Shown here: one piece after another, positions 47,321-59,278 of the stretch
Layout: every line of letters begins with the position of its first letter
Numbering within the stretch: the stretch's first letter is position 1
DNA from: Punctularia strigosozonata HHB-11173 SS5
Taxonomy: Eukaryota; Basidiomycota; Agaricomycetes; Corticiales; Punctulariaceae
Reading direction: 5' to 3'
NCBI RefSeq assembly: GCF_000264995.1
Contig: NW_006767440.1
Location: 463,430-527,429, forward strand
DNA: 64,000 bases
Made by a program: the position numbers and the translations under genes
The notes under the pieces: model-generated
Database searches by the model: none
Told to the model about the DNA's origin: nothing
What the model saw: the letters and a program-made list of their open reading frames with translations, nothing else

Positions 47321-47711
47321 GATAGCTCACGGGTAGTCTCTGTCCTTCTGCCTTTTCTGCTACCAAGTGAAGCTGGATTATGTCTGAATGACGGGACCGG
47401 GTTGAAAGGCCAGGCTAATAGCGGCGAGCGCTACCATACAGTGGCTGTGCATATGTCGCTGCGACTCCGCTGCGGCGCGGATCCGAGTCTCAGTCGGTGC
47501 TCAGCTTCTGGTGTATGCTACGGCCTCAGGCTCCTCGTGAACCTCGCGAGGCTCTGAACCCCATACCGGTGATTCTGTGGGTTAGAATTTCAGCTTCTCA
47601 TAAACACGCTACATACCCGTGCGGCGCGTACGTCGTGCACAACGTCTTTCATTCACTCATTCACTCTCTCTCTCGTGAATCGACGCTTCAAGCGTAGACG
47701 TGAAGTCAGCA
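47321..47711. promoter_or_regulatory. Divergent intergenic region
   Basis: Lies between the SCY1-family start (minus) and the F-box start (plus). A TCACTC/TCTCTC-rich tract at about 47650-47675 is the only feature seen. Confidence 0.35.
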
Positions 47712-49071
47712 ATGGCTATGGAGAACAGTGGCCTGGGAGACACTGTGGCTATAGAGCAAGCTGACCATAGGTAAGTAGTGTTGGCACCGTATCCGGAATT
47801 CGGCAGCGGTGGATACTCATTTATACTACAGACTCTTGGTTTTTCACGACGTAAATGAACATACATCACTAGACAATGATCTTGACAAGATACGACTACT
47901 ACTCGACCAGGAAATTGAAGCCTTGCTTGCTCGGGTACACCACCTTCGTGAACGGCGCAACAACCTCGCACCCATCTCCCGGCTTCCCCCGGAAATCCTC
48001 TCCACCATCTTCCGATACAGCATGATCAACCTCCGAAGACCCTTCCCTTCGAGCCACTCATTCTCACACGTGTGTCAGCGATTCAGGGATGTCGCGCTCG
48101 ACTGTGCTGGACTATGGACACTTCTCCCTCGTACCACCGAGTGGCTCACTGAGTTGTTTTTGTCTCGGGCGAAAATGCACGTGTTGTATTGTTCAGACTC
48201 AAAACGCCTCGCATTACCGATATTTCAGTCCGCAGTGGCCTCGCTCGGCCATTTATCGCGTGTCCGGGAAATCAAGTTGGATCACAGCTTGAGCCACAGA
48301 AACTTGGTCGATCATCTCTCGTCCCCTGCGCCACAACTCGTCTCGTGCTCGCTGAAGTACTCGGACCAGCGCCTCGAACTCCTGACGAACTTCTTAGGAT
48401 TATATGCGCCTCAACTCCGTCAACTGAGTCTCACCCGCTTAATCTTCAAGTGGGCTATGCTACCCTGCCAATCCTTGGTTCGAAACTTGACGGACCTTCA
48501 ATTAAGACGTTTGGTTCCCAACACTACTTTCCCAACGGGACCCCAGCTGGCCGATGCCGTCCGATCGATGCCTTCGCTTCAGAAACTTGTGGTGGTGCAG
48601 TCCGACCATGCAGACTACAACGATGACTGGCGTCCGGCTTCTGCAGAACCTCCTTGTGATGTTGTTGTGTTGCACCGATTGACGAGCCTGGAATTGTATG
48701 GCTCGACGAACCGAGTCTGGAACGTGCTGCAATATATACGTGCTCCATCCTTGGTCAAGATATCATTGGGCTCCCGATTCTGCGGCACAGAGTCACCGGA
48801 CCCGCCACCCTTGACCGACCTTCTTCATGATCAACAGACATGTCGGGAAGATGGCCCCCCTGCCTTTTGGCTCGTCGTGCCCTGGAATGACCCCGAATGC
48901 GTCGAATACGACCTCATAGCGTATTCGGACCGTACCAACGAGTGCAACGAACTGGACGAGCGACTGCTCGACCTTGAAGTGTTGCGTTCTCCTGGTCAGA
49001 TCCTCCCACAGGCTATCATTGACGAGATCCTACTCGACCAGCTTCACACCGCCTTGACGTACCTCCCATAG
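47712..49071 (+). CDS. F-box protein (paralogue of the 32.6-kb gene)
   Basis: Two exons. Exon 1 (MAMENSGLGDTVAIEQADHR) is joined by a canonical intron, GTAAGT...CTACAG, ending about 47831, to LLVFHDVNEH. Then come a coiled segment, an F-box core (ISRLPPEILSTIFRYSM...SHVCQRFRDVALDCAGLWTLL) and leucine-rich sequence (NFLGLYAPQLRQLSLTRLIF, SLVRNLTDLQLRRL). About 440 residues, ending at 49071. Predicted SCF adaptor. It shares the TELFLSR, FLGLYAP and FKW-x-ML blocks with the gene at 32626-34230 but lacks that gene's C-terminal WDGELLYVSRS segment. Confidence 0.88.
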
Positions 49072-49072
49072 C

Positions 49073-50165
49073 CTAGCGATTGGGAAGCATCTTGGCCAGA
49101 CTCCGTTCAAATCGTTTTTGATTGTCTATCGGCCATATGTCCGACAGAGTGATGTCCACAGCCTCGATATGGCCGAGTTGCATACTTCGAACAATTAGAC
49201 CCGCCACGAGACGGGATGCGCTCAAGTGGAACAACGGCTCACCGCCTGGTGCAGCTTTGAGCCTGAATCTATCATATTCGAACCGAGTACTGAGGCAGGG
49301 TACAACACGGAGAGGTCCGTTGTCCCGGCACAAATGATGACCTTGGAAGAGTGCCTGAAGAGGAGGCATAATCGACGAGCTTTCTTTCTCGCGGAAGAAA
49401 AGAGATATATCGACCAGGGCAGGGCACCGTATATGAGACAGCGAGGAACGGATTCGCTTGCTTCGCCCAAGAAATTTTGCAGTATTCAGATGGCTCATTA
49501 CAACGATGTCAGACACCGGTGCATCCATAGGATTCGAGCCAGTCCGCGAGGAGAAGCGGGCTTTAGTGATGACAAGTTTCCGCAACATGGGCATATGTCG
49601 AAGAGCCATCTGTAATTGTGACCCATGAGGAAAGCATTTTGAGGGAATGTCGCGCAGTTCGAGGACTGTCAAAACAGAGAGGGATGACACAGAGTGCTCC
49701 AGTCGAATGTCACCATGCAGAGTATCAGGTGGCGGAGTCGAGGCGCTCACAGACCCAGAAAATCGACCGGGAGCATCAGGAAAAACCGGATTTGCTAAAA
49801 ACCTCCTAAAACGTACTAAAACGTGCTCATTTAGTAGCTTTAGAGGGTTCCGGTGCCCAATAAGTGACTCTTTCGATAGTCCGATTTTTCCTGATGAGAC
49901 GCATCATGGAGCGGATCGAACATGTAGCAAGCTGCAAAGCAGCGGAAGACAGGTGCTTGAATTTGTACTGGTAATTGGTGGGATTGTCTAAGTGAAGACT
50001 TTGGATGTGGGATAGATGGGAGAGGGCGACTTGTGACGAGGCTAAGGGTGCTTGCTTCCTTCGCTTGGGCGAATCTGAAAACCGTAATGGATGCATTTTC
50101 GACGGCGCTACTGCGAAGATTTCATAGACGAATAGTGCATGCGGCTCATGCATGGTCATATTCAA
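49073..50165 (-). pseudogene. F-box protein pseudogene
   Basis: A decayed relative of the neighbouring F-box genes. Pieces of the leucine-rich region remain in more than one frame: VALSHLSHIQSLHLDNPTN and LSSAALQLATCSIRSM near 50050-49930, then LTVLELRDIPSKCFPHGSQL and LRHMPMLRKLVITKARF near 49680-49560. No F-box is left at the 5' end, and frames between about 49750 and 49830 do not connect. It is tail-to-tail with the intact F-box gene, whose stop at 49071 lies one base from this gene's stop. Confidence 0.75.
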
Positions 50166-50231
50166 TTGACGCGGACGAGCGCTTCACGCGAAAACTCGGA
50201 ATACAATATGATTGGACGTGGGTCAATACGT

Positions 50232-50513
50232 CTACCGGAATGGATCTGCGTCCTGACTACAAGATACGTACATGAGTCCTTCGTCCGGATCCCAGGCCAC
50301 CATGGCATCATCATCAATCCTCCAGGCCTTCCATGCCTCCGTTTGTTGTCCTGAGCTATTCCGTAGATACACCGAAGTCTTTTCCTCCAAGTCGTCGTAC
50401 CTCCGGATCACCAGTTGCGCGCAATGTTGCAGGATGTTGTCCGTGAGCGGCCGACCGTTCAGGCCCACGATGATCCGAACCAGGGCCGTACTCTCACAAC
50501 TACTGGTCTCCAT
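50232..50513 (-). pseudogene. F-box protein C-terminal fragment
   Basis: Encodes NILQHCAQLVIRRYDDLEEK and then AWKAWRIDDDAMVAWDPDEG...YVSCSQDADPFR. This matches the C-terminal part of the gene at 32626-34230 (LLEHCAILLIQRYRESEK ... DNDAVVAWDGELLYVSRSKD). No upstream F-box sequence is attached. Confidence 0.75.
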
Positions 50514-50518
50514 TTTAC

Positions 50519-50776
50519 ATGTGGTCCATCCAGCCCGTATTGAATTTCCTCGGGGCGGTGTTCGCGATCCCGGCGTTGGAGCGGATGAGCATATACGTGA
50601 AAGACAATCGCGATCCAGTTCAGGACCGCATCCACACCTTTCTCCAGCATTGCGCAGACTTCACTGTCCAGAGGTACAGGAGGACGGGATCCGCAGTGAA
50701 GATCAATTTCAAGTCCAAAGCACCGAGGGACTACAGGCTAGTTCGAGATGGACCCCGGACGATGCTACGCCGATAG
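50519..50776 (+). pseudogene. F-box protein C-terminal fragment, opposite strand
   Basis: Encodes PALERMSIYVKDNRDPVQDR and HTFLQHCADFTVQRYRRTG, again the C-terminal block of the same F-box subfamily. It lies only 5 bp from, and divergent to, the fragment at 50232-50513, giving an inverted pair of gene ends. A remnant of rearrangement. Confidence 0.65.
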
Positions 50777-51240
50777 CATGGGATGTAGCTACCATGTCCT
50801 TGTTGCGAGGGAGCGTCGGAGGACCAGAACCGAGATGACACATCTGTCTGTAATTCGAGGAGGCCAAGTCGAACCAGAATAGCTCAACGTCATGGCGTTT
50901 CCCGTGCGACGATGAGTATGAGGACGACCATGGCTTCGATATATAAATCCTAGTCTTGTGTTCGATACACTAGCCATGGAGCCGTATTGTGATCTGTATG
51001 CGTCGAAACCAGTGTACTGACTCGTGACGTCTGGTAATATCTGAGGGCCAAAACCGGGCTGGCAGTGTGCCTTGTTTGCAAGGAGGCCCATAAGTGGTCG
51101 ATGATGGGGAACGAGGCATCGAAGGCTCTTCCCACTTGACTATATATCATCCCTCGTCTTGTATACAGTCTCGCTTGGTCGAAATATCATACCGCGGCGT
51201 CGGCTGCGCACTTCTGGCTCCAGGCCCATTCTGCTGTATA

Positions 51241-51507
51241 CTGTAGTTTTACGACCTTATGTTCGTCCCCTGTCCCCATGGCTTCATGAACTGAACCTAA
51301 AATGACAGGTTGTCCCCTGTCCCCCTCACCTGCCGGACGTCCGTAACTAATTGTGGGAAAATGATGCTTTGACTGTGGAAAACACAAATGTGATGTATAT
51401 CACTTCAGGACCAACGGGCGGGTCAAAATGAACTTCCCACGGATAGTTGAACTAACGTGTCCCTGTCCCCCTTCTACAAACCTGAACATAAGGTCGTAAA
51501 ACTACAG
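51241..51507. mobile_element. Small inverted-repeat element (MITE-like) with TA target
   Basis: 267 bp with perfect 24-bp terminal inverted repeats (CTGTAGTTTTACGACCTTAT...) flanked by TA on both sides. The interior has repeated CCTGTCCCC blocks. This fits a Tc1/mariner-type non-autonomous element. It is unrelated in sequence to the one at 38771-38885. Confidence 0.8.
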
Positions 51508-51623
51508 TACTACCGGTTCACGCTGTTCGGGCCTCTGCGGGGGCTACAGTATATGCAGATGTATGAACTGGCAACACAGGCGACAAGATAAGAACGATAC
51601 GACGCACGAGCGCCCGAGGACAC

Positions 51624-53331
51624 TCATCGCTTGGAGCGTATCTTGGCACGTTTGGTTGGTCTTCGCTCCTGCACCTCAGGCTCACTTTCGCTCGAGTCGT
51701 CATCGCTCTCGTCTCCGTGAGTATCTTCATCCTCGCTGATAACCTCGTCATCGTCCCATCCACCTTCCTCTCCATGACCTCCCTGGTCATCCCAGTCCCC
51801 TTCCGTATCGTCATCGCCCCGATCCGACTGCGCGCCTTCGTCTTCGTCTTCATCCCCTTCGTTCCCTACGCTACGCTCTGGCCTCTGCTTCTTCTCCCCC
51901 GCGAGGGTCTTCTTCTTCTCCACGTTTCGTTCCTGCTCTTCCCTGCGCTGCTTCCTCAGCCGCTCCTTCTCGGCGTGCTCCTTTTTCTGCGCCAATATCT
52001 CCGCCTTAGTCTTTTTAACTAAGCAGCGATCGTCAGCATTCGGTCCCTCAGAGAGATGCACCGAAAACGTTACACACCAAATTCGTGATATATGACTGCG
52101 CCCTCCTTGCCCGGCACGCCCTCGGCAATTTTCACCAGCCGGAGCTCCATTCGGGGTCCGATCTCGTCCAACCGCACGGCACGCCGCTGCCCGCGCGAGT
52201 TGTTCCGTCCAACGTAATCGTCCGCGAGGCTGACCGCCGCGTCCGGCTCGTCGCCCGCGGCCGAGCTCGCGTCACTCGTCGCGCTCTCGTACCCGGCCTC
52301 CGTCCGGCGCAGCACGAAATCTGCGATGTCCTTCTCGCTCCCGAGGTCGAGCACCTGCGCCTCCGACGCCGACTTGCCCTTGGGGCCCTCGAGGATCTTG
52401 CGCACGCGGCGCGAGACGCCGAGGGGCTTGACGGTGATGAGGTAGTGCCGAAAGTCGAGCGTGCCGCGCTCAGCGTTGTACGAGACGAGTACTACACGCC
52501 GCGCAGAGGACAGCTTGAGTTCTTTTGGGGAAAGGGGCGGGAAGAGCGATTGGAAAGTTTTCATGAGGAGAGGGAGGTGCGGCGGTACGCCTGGGCCGGG
52601 TTGGGGGAACGAGGCGAGAACGAGCTGTACACAGACGCGTGCATGAGAATATTAGGTCTGGCGTAGTTTCCTGGAGTAAATGCGGGGTTCAAGACTGACC
52701 AAGGGCGGCGTAAGGTACTCCATGCCGACGCTCTTCGCGTGTTTCCGTGCGCCGAGAATGTCCTTGACGAGACTGTATCGCTCGACCCTGAAACTGAGCG
52801 TTGGACCATTCGAAAGACGGATTATGCGCATGGATGGCGCGACGTCGGTGAGCGTGAACGCTAGAAGATGCGTGACATGGAGCGGAGGGGCCATTGTGAG
52901 GAAATCGCGGAGTTTGTTCCGAGCGCGTTCCTTCACTTGCAAAGCTATGTCAGTATGAAGGCTTCCACAATGTTGCTCGCTCGCAGCCACGGATACAGCC
53001 AACGTGATGGCGTGATGGATGGAACCACGGTCTAAGAAGAGGAAGATGCCGGCGGTAGCAACGAATGAGATATACATTCCGGTATTTCAGAAGTTGCGGA
53101 AGGTCGTGGTGTCCTTCTGAAGGTAGTCCAAGGTACGAAAGTACTGACCCTTAATCGACTCGCTGTGTTGGGTTCCATCACCCTCCTGACGTCCCTAACG
53201 AGTTGAGCGAGCGAGCGTCCGACTTGGCCATGTTTTATCACGAAGGATTTGGGGGTATTCGCGTCCGATCCAAGCGCCTGGTTTGCCGTGCCGCCTTTGA
53301 GATGCGTCCTGTGTTTGCGCTTGCGAGCCAT
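51624..53331 (-). CDS. SSF1: Brix-domain ribosome biogenesis protein Ssf1 (Peter Pan)
   Basis: A nucleolar assembly factor for the large ribosomal subunit, needed for 27S pre-rRNA processing. The start at 53331 reads MARKRKHRTHLKGGTANQAL. The Brix domain spans FVIKHGQVGRSLAQLVRDVR, HVTHLLAFTLTDVAPSMRII, GPTLSFRVERYSLVKDILGA, LFPPLSPKELKLSSARRVVL and FRHYLITVKPLGVSRRVRKI. The tail is strongly charged: a KKTKAEILAQKKEHAEKERL coiled segment, long Asp/Glu runs and a basic end, KRAKIRSKR. At least five exons. All expected parts are present. Confidence 0.92.
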
Positions 53332-53441
53332 TCTCCGTTGACGGTTTGGGAGCCGCTGAAACTTGGTCAAGGCTCCAGAAGCAAGAAATTGAGAGAGTGT
53401 CACGTGCGCTGGGACTGTACTCTACATACTGCGAACCACAA

Positions 53442-53509
53442 CTTACGATACAGCTAAATTCAATACGATAGACCACTCGACGGTCTATCGTAATGAATTT
53501 AGCTGTAAG
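53442..53509. repeat. Near-perfect palindrome upstream of SSF1
   Basis: Arms CAGCTAAATTCAATACGATA.../...TATCGTAATGAATTTAGCTG around a 7-base loop, with about 26 paired bases and one small interruption. It lies about 110 bp upstream of the SSF1 start. It could be a tiny foldback element or a hairpin-forming regulatory site. Confidence 0.75.
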
Positions 53510-53923
53510 TATTTTCCAATACACTTCCAGATGGCAAGACACGACGCTATCATCAGGCATCCAGCCGTTAGTGGGTTCCATGGAACGAGATGTAGCCTAA
53601 CCCTTGCATGATGGAGGTCGTTCACAGCGAAGGATCCCTTCACCGGGCTGGTGGCACTCGCTGATATCGAAAGTATGATAGCGAGTCACTCAGTCATTAA
53701 TCAGCCTTACACTTCCGGTTAACCGGTTAATGTATGACAAGAAAAAAAATTCATTGGAGGCTATGCGATAAAAGAACAACACCATTACTCGAAAACTGAC
53801 GGCCAAACCAATCACGTTCTAAAAATGCAGGGGCAGCTCGCTTTGTATACAGGAGCCGGCGTCGATAAGGGATTTATAGTACAGTGTCCTCGCCACACCT
53901 GGATCTGCCGATTCTCCCGCTTC

Positions 53924-54404
53924 TCACTCCATGCGGTGACCCGGTGAAGGGTTGTTCCATCGTTCATTGGTCGCGGCACGAAGCTCCTCGAGAGTGTAAG
54001 TCTGATCATGATGTTTCATCACTGTTATTGGACTGTCATCGAATGCCACATGTGATAGTAAGAGACTCATACTATGGCTCCTGAGCTCACTCCACCTCGT
54101 CGGCGGGAACGTTCTCTTGCAATCCATAAATGTGCACGGCAAACAGGCATAACCACTATGCTTGTCCAACCAATGTCTGTTGTACTCCTTGCGGTGCATA
54201 TAGACCGACCCGCAGACCTGGCACCGTACGCCTGGGTGGCCGTTCTGCAGGAGATCAACCGCCGCCCTGGGAGGAGTGATGGCTGCACGTCTATGTATAA
54301 TTTGAGGCTGGGTCCGGATTCGGGATTCACTGTAGTACTAACCTGCCGGGATAGAATTCCTGCCTCAAGACTGCGGGCGGTTCCGCGACAGGCAATAGGT
54401 CCAT
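53924..54404 (-). CDS. Small C2H2 zinc-finger protein
   Basis: Exon 1 (MDLLPVAEPPAVLRQEFYPG, from 54404) is joined by an intron (GTTAGT...CATAG) to RAAITPPRAAVDLLQNGHPG. Two C2H2-type fingers follow: CQVCGSVYMHRKEYNRHWLDKH (C-x2-C-x12-H-x4-H) and CTFMDCKRTFPPTRWSELRSH (C-x4-C-x12-H, final His uncertain). About 140 residues. A second intron beginning at the GTATGAG after RSH is possible, so the C-terminus is uncertain. Probably nucleic-acid binding. It sits alone in a gene-poor region, so it could be the remains of a larger gene. Confidence 0.5.
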
Positions 54405-57400
54405 TCCATGCGGGGTAGAGATCACGTACCTGATTGTTGTGAATATCATATTAAACACAATCCAGACCTGATTCACTCACTCATCCTCGCCTCCATAAGT
54501 CATGGCGCAACGTGAATACATTCCTGAGACCGGCTGACTTGGAGAAGCTGTGGCAGACTCGCTACTTCACGTGTCAGGATGCACCACTATCTTGACGGAT
54601 TGTGTACGGACCGAACGCGACGTTGCAATATCGGAGAAACACCTGCGACCAGAGGTGCAGCGGATCCAGGAGAATGAGTATCCGTATATCTAAGAAGTGC
54701 ACTCAGCAATAAATTCAAAGCTATAAGTCTATTGAGTTGGTTGCACACCCGTGTGCCATGCTGAATGAGTGGGCAAGATCGTCGGAGAAACTGCATATCT
54801 CGTTTAGCAAAATCTCTTCGGCAGCGAGTACGGCAGAAAGATGTATTTTTACACGTTAAACTCGCTTGTCAGTGCGTAAATATTGGTTGAGGCTTGTGGA
54901 TTGATGTAGGAGACACTATTCCGGGTGCTATATATTGAGATCACTAGGCGGATCTTGGATGACGGGAATGGGACTGAATGCACTCACGGGGGCGAATCCA
55001 CCATCTGTCCGGTAGGGATGGACATCGTTGCAGTGGGGGATGAGAGGACACACGACCCAGTTTGGTTTAATTCCTCCATCTGTTCGTTTGAGGTCGGGAT
55101 AGTGCTAAAGCATAGATGAGCGTAGACTAGACTAGGCAAGTACCAGGTTCTTACGAGGTGACTCCAGCTCCAAATATGTTATATTCATTTTGGATTTCAA
55201 TGAAGCTTTCGTCATAGTAACTACAATTTTGTACGGGACTGAGGCGGCTAACAGAACAAATCATCAACGAAATTCATCGCAACAAGTTGCAAAGTGTCCG
55301 TACCTGTCCCGGTTGTTCCGAAGTTGTCAAGTTAAGTGACGCATCAAAATCGTTGTACAAGGTGTCAGTTAAGGGAAATATATATATATTGGACACAGAC
55401 GTCATTTAAACGTTGCCAACGTTGCAGAATCCTGGGTAGGCCTTGCAACTCTGGAACCTGGAAGTTGCGACCCGGAGTTTCCGAGCTGCAGACCATGGTT
55501 TCCTGTTCGCACTTATATAGTGATCAATGGCTCTCTCTCGGAGGAGAGCACAGGCGTAGCGTTCTACTCGGGATTGACAGGAATGGCAATTTCGCGCTAG
55601 TGACAGGGATGGATATGAAGCGCTCGACAGGAATGGCAATTTCGCGCTCGACGGATCGAGATCTAGAAAGGCGCAGGCGTAGGGTGGTGCAAACACAGCT
55701 TACAGCTGACCTCATGACGATAGGGCTCTAGTAGATCGTTCTAGGTTCTTCCCCTGAAGCGGAAGAAGTGGCAACCGTGAGCAAAGCTGGCGCGAGTGAT
55801 CTACTATCGTGAGACCACTAATGCAATATGGACCACTGATGAAATCTTTGGATTCAGTCCACTGCCGTAGCTCATCGGCTCATTTTTACGCTCCCAGGAA
55901 TAATCAGCAGCACCACATTCACCTATATAATCCACACACCAAAGCGCAAGGTGAATGCTCCTGTGCGAGAAGCTACAGAATAGTCCTCACACGTCAGGTC
56001 GCGTTGACTCTACAGTCTCGCTTCGGGGGATCGAGCTACCAAAAAACACGAAAATATTTCTGGAGATTTTTTAGCATCTCTCGAACTTATATATTGAGCC
56101 CGATACACATTTTGCATCTTCTATACGGGGCCATATGTACATTCTCGGCCGGTCTGGCGATCAGTGTCCCCATTGGATGGATCAGGGTTCTCACCAAAGC
56201 ATACCCACGGGCCATGGCTGTTGAGGGCACGAGCGAGGTACGAGCTCTGGCCTTCCAGAAGACAAGCCATGTAGCCCGGGCGAGAAAGGCTGAGCCCGGC
56301 ACATCGTGCAGCTCATCTTTTCTCGCCACCCACGTCAATTTTCGTGTCTCCCCCCCTTCCCGCCCTACGGCGGTACGGTGTTCGCACCGTTTGATCCAGT
56401 TCCCATGAAATTTCTTACAAGTGGTGCGCAGGTTCACCGTGCGTGGGGTTGGACGTGCCCACCCGCGCGGTGGCTCTCTCCCACATGAAAGCGCCAGGTG
56501 TCCCGGCAGCTTACCTTCGCTTGAGCAGAGCTACCCTTGTGCATATGCGATATCACTATAGTACTATCAGGTCGACGGTAACAAATGTGCATGCGGAAAG
56601 ATTACGAAAAAGACTGATAACTTAGAGATGGGCAGCCATGAGAATAGTGAGCGTGAGACGCGCAGCATCGTCGCAACGGCCCCTGTTCACAAATGCCCAT
56701 CTATGGATTCCGGGCGAGAAGGAGCGACTGTGAGTCCGGGATTTAAATTCTCGAATCCCAGGCTCGCGAACTCCGAAAGCGCCGCATTTGGAATCCACCG
56801 GGATCCCATGGGATCCGCACAGCCCGTTGGATCTTCGATTCCGCGGTGGAGCGTGTACCGGTCCATGAAGGCATGAAGAGACTTTTTTGTATTGACTATC
56901 GATATGCAAACCGCTGTAACATCTTTGAGGCGTGCATTCCGGAGCCACTCCAGTCTCCTGTACAAGCAAACATGCTTCCAGGCGCTGAATGCTGCATCCA
57001 GCGCTGATCGCAAAGAGGCCCGATGCGGAATTGAATGAAGACCGTCGTTCACATGTCGTGCCCGAAATAGCAACGTGCTCCTTTCTTGGCGGCACCCGCG
57101 TGGTGGCCTTGCACGCCTGAGCGCTGACGCCCTTAGGACCACCGCGGTCATCCACGCGAGTGCGCTCAGTTGGGATTTCGAATTTGCCTCCGCCGCGAGG
57201 CTGTTTACCGCGACCCGTGCCCGTATCCGTTCTCTGTCTAGATGTTACAATCCGTTCCGATTTCCACCTCCCGCACCGGAAAAGCGGGAGCGACACGTGC
57301 TAAACCCCGGGGATGCTCTGATCTAACATTCGCGTGATATAAAGGCAAGAACAGACGAAAGCGGTGCACTAAAACATGGAAAAAGAAAGAGGAAGCCTGG

Positions 57401-57586
57401 TAGAAGAAGAATGTCCAAACAATTGAGGTCATGTCCGCCCGATGTGGAAAACAAGCCGACGCGTTGATGGGACGGAACGACGCGAGTGCGGGTAAGGTAG
57501 TAGTCGTACAGCGAGTATCTTCGGTTCTGGGCATCGGGAGGGGGGCCATGGTTGCCCTGCGAGCCCCGGGGCTCACAGCGCACGCT
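54405..57586. other. Gene-poor stretch
   Basis: No gene recognised in about 3.2 kb. Seen: a duplicated 23-mer (GACAGGAATGGCAATTTCGC...) at about 55577-55600 and 55627-55650. A 224-residue minus-strand frame at 56622-57296 has composition and content typical of a chance frame. The right end carries the tetraspanin 3' flank. Confidence 0.4.
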
Positions 57587-58451
57587 TTAGACGAAGCCGC
57601 GGCCACCGCGCTTGGCGTCGATCCTCTTGAAGCGTTCCTCCTCGTCCCTCTGTCGACGAGCGTCAATGAATGAGTATCGGGAGAACGCTTTGAGCGCGAG
57701 ACGCACCTTCTTGATCACGCACAACGACGCGAGGAAGAGGCCGATGACGATCGCCATGAATCCGTATATGGTCGAGAACGTGTTGTTCAGCGACACGTCC
57801 GCGAACGCGGTGATGGGGCCGACGCAGAAGTTTCCGGTGGCGTTGTTCGTGACGGTGACGAACGTCTCGTTCGCGCAAAAGTTGCCGCCGACGACGGCGA
57901 GGTCGGTGCTGTTGAAGTAGCCGCAGCACTTGAGGTGGTCCTGGATCTTGATCTTCGTCGCGTCCGGCTGCTCCGAGAAGATCTTGTGGAAGTTGGCGCG
58001 CTCGCGGAGGGTGAAGAACCAGATGAAGGAGCCGATGACGCCGACGACGATGGCGTCGCCGATGAGGATCCAGTTGAGGATGACGAGCCCGATCGTGACG
58101 TGGTTCTTCTGGATGATGGCGCCGACGGAGAAGACGAAGGTGAACAACAGGAAGCTGCCGAGGACCAGGCCGGCTATACGAGGGGGAAAGGCGTTGAGAT
58201 GGGGTGATCGGAATCGGGCGTGGGTGGAGAGGTAAAAAGGGGGGGAAAGGATGGCAAATGGAAGGCGTAGCGAGCATGAGAAGGATTATTTGATGAGTGG
58301 ACTTACCCGTGAGGTCGGCCTTGCTGAAGACGAGGTTGAGCATCAGGTTGCTCTGGCCCCAGACGATCGAGAAGACGATGGAGATGACTCCCGCAACGAG
58401 GAGGCAGAAGTCAAGGAACGCGAACGCTCCCATCAACTGTTTGGACGGCAT
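57587..58451 (-). CDS. Tetraspanin
   Basis: A four-pass membrane protein of about 230 residues in two exons. TM1 is near residues 8-30 (LMGAFAFLDFCLLVAGVISI). The intron starts GTAAGT after SKADLTG and ends CGTATAG. TM2 (AGLVLGSFLLFTFVFSVGAI) and TM3 (VTIGLVILNWILIGDAIVVG) follow, then an extracellular loop with the diagnostic KCCGYFN and further Cys residues (NFCANETF, NFCVGP). TM4 is FSTIYGFMAIVIGLFLASLC, followed by a basic cytosolic tail ending KRGGRGFV. Potential N-glycosylation sites lie in the loop. It resembles basidiomycete tetraspanins; related proteins in fungi act in infection or hyphal tip structures. Confidence 0.92.
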
Positions 58452-59278
58452 GTTGGATGAACGGTCGGGCGGTGTGACCTATAGCCACCGCAGACGGGGC
58501 GGTTTGAGCTGGTTCGAAGTTGAGGTTATCAGCTCTGGGACAGGACGCACGATGGACAGGCGGGGGTGGCTAGCAGCCTGGCGGTGTCAGGTGAACTCGG
58601 GTGGAGGTTTGCGGGCTCTCCCAGAGAGTGGTTGCGATGACAGAGCAGGGCTGGTGGCCGCAGGCCAAGTAGGGGAGGAGAGGTGCAGAAAGCTTTGGAA
58701 AAAAGAATTGAAAGAAAGAAAGTCGGCGATCGACGCCTAGCTTGGCCTGCTGGAGGAACGAAGACGAAAAGGATATTAGCCCGGGGGTGAGGGAGGCACG
58801 AGAGGGGGCCCGCTGGGGGGACGTACCAAATGTAAGGAGGGAGAGATGATGGAGAACGGGTGCGGTGCTGATGGACGTGTTTTGGGTCACCGTCCGTGTT
58901 CGGTCACCATGGAGAATTCGGTGGCCGCTCGCGCGTCGGGGCCTGCCGAGGCTCGGGCCGGCCTCCTTCCAAGACGACGCGCGCCCAATTGCAGTGTGAT
59001 CCACTGCGAATGCGTATTCTCATCCACGGCACGATCAGAATAGCGACTAACATTGTGTGCGAAAGACAATATCGAGGGCACCAGCAAAGCGATCACAATG
59101 CGTAGTAGCGTTGACTGGGAACTCTGTCCGAGGACGTCGCGACAAAAGCGCCCAGGACACACCTTGCTACACCCCGGTATTGTCGCTTGGATGATCCCAG
59201 GCCCGGAAGCGGAAGCACTTTTGACGCCGTGAGTTTTCGTCTCATTTCGTCCTTCGTCCAGCCCACTCGTCACTCGGG
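58452..59278. promoter_or_regulatory. Divergent promoter region, tetraspanin/MET8
   Basis: About 830 bp between two divergent starts. It includes a GGGACGTACCA (58817-58827) like the transposon motif, probably by chance. No gene seen. Confidence 0.4.

Noticed and set aside
56622-57296. 224-codon minus-strand frame
   Set aside because: No recognisable domain, Arg/Ser-rich random composition, and overlapping frames on the same strand. Most likely chance.
58817-58827. GGGACGTACCA in the tetraspanin/MET8 promoter
   Set aside because: A single isolated copy of the transposon-type motif with no terminal repeat nearby; expected by chance.
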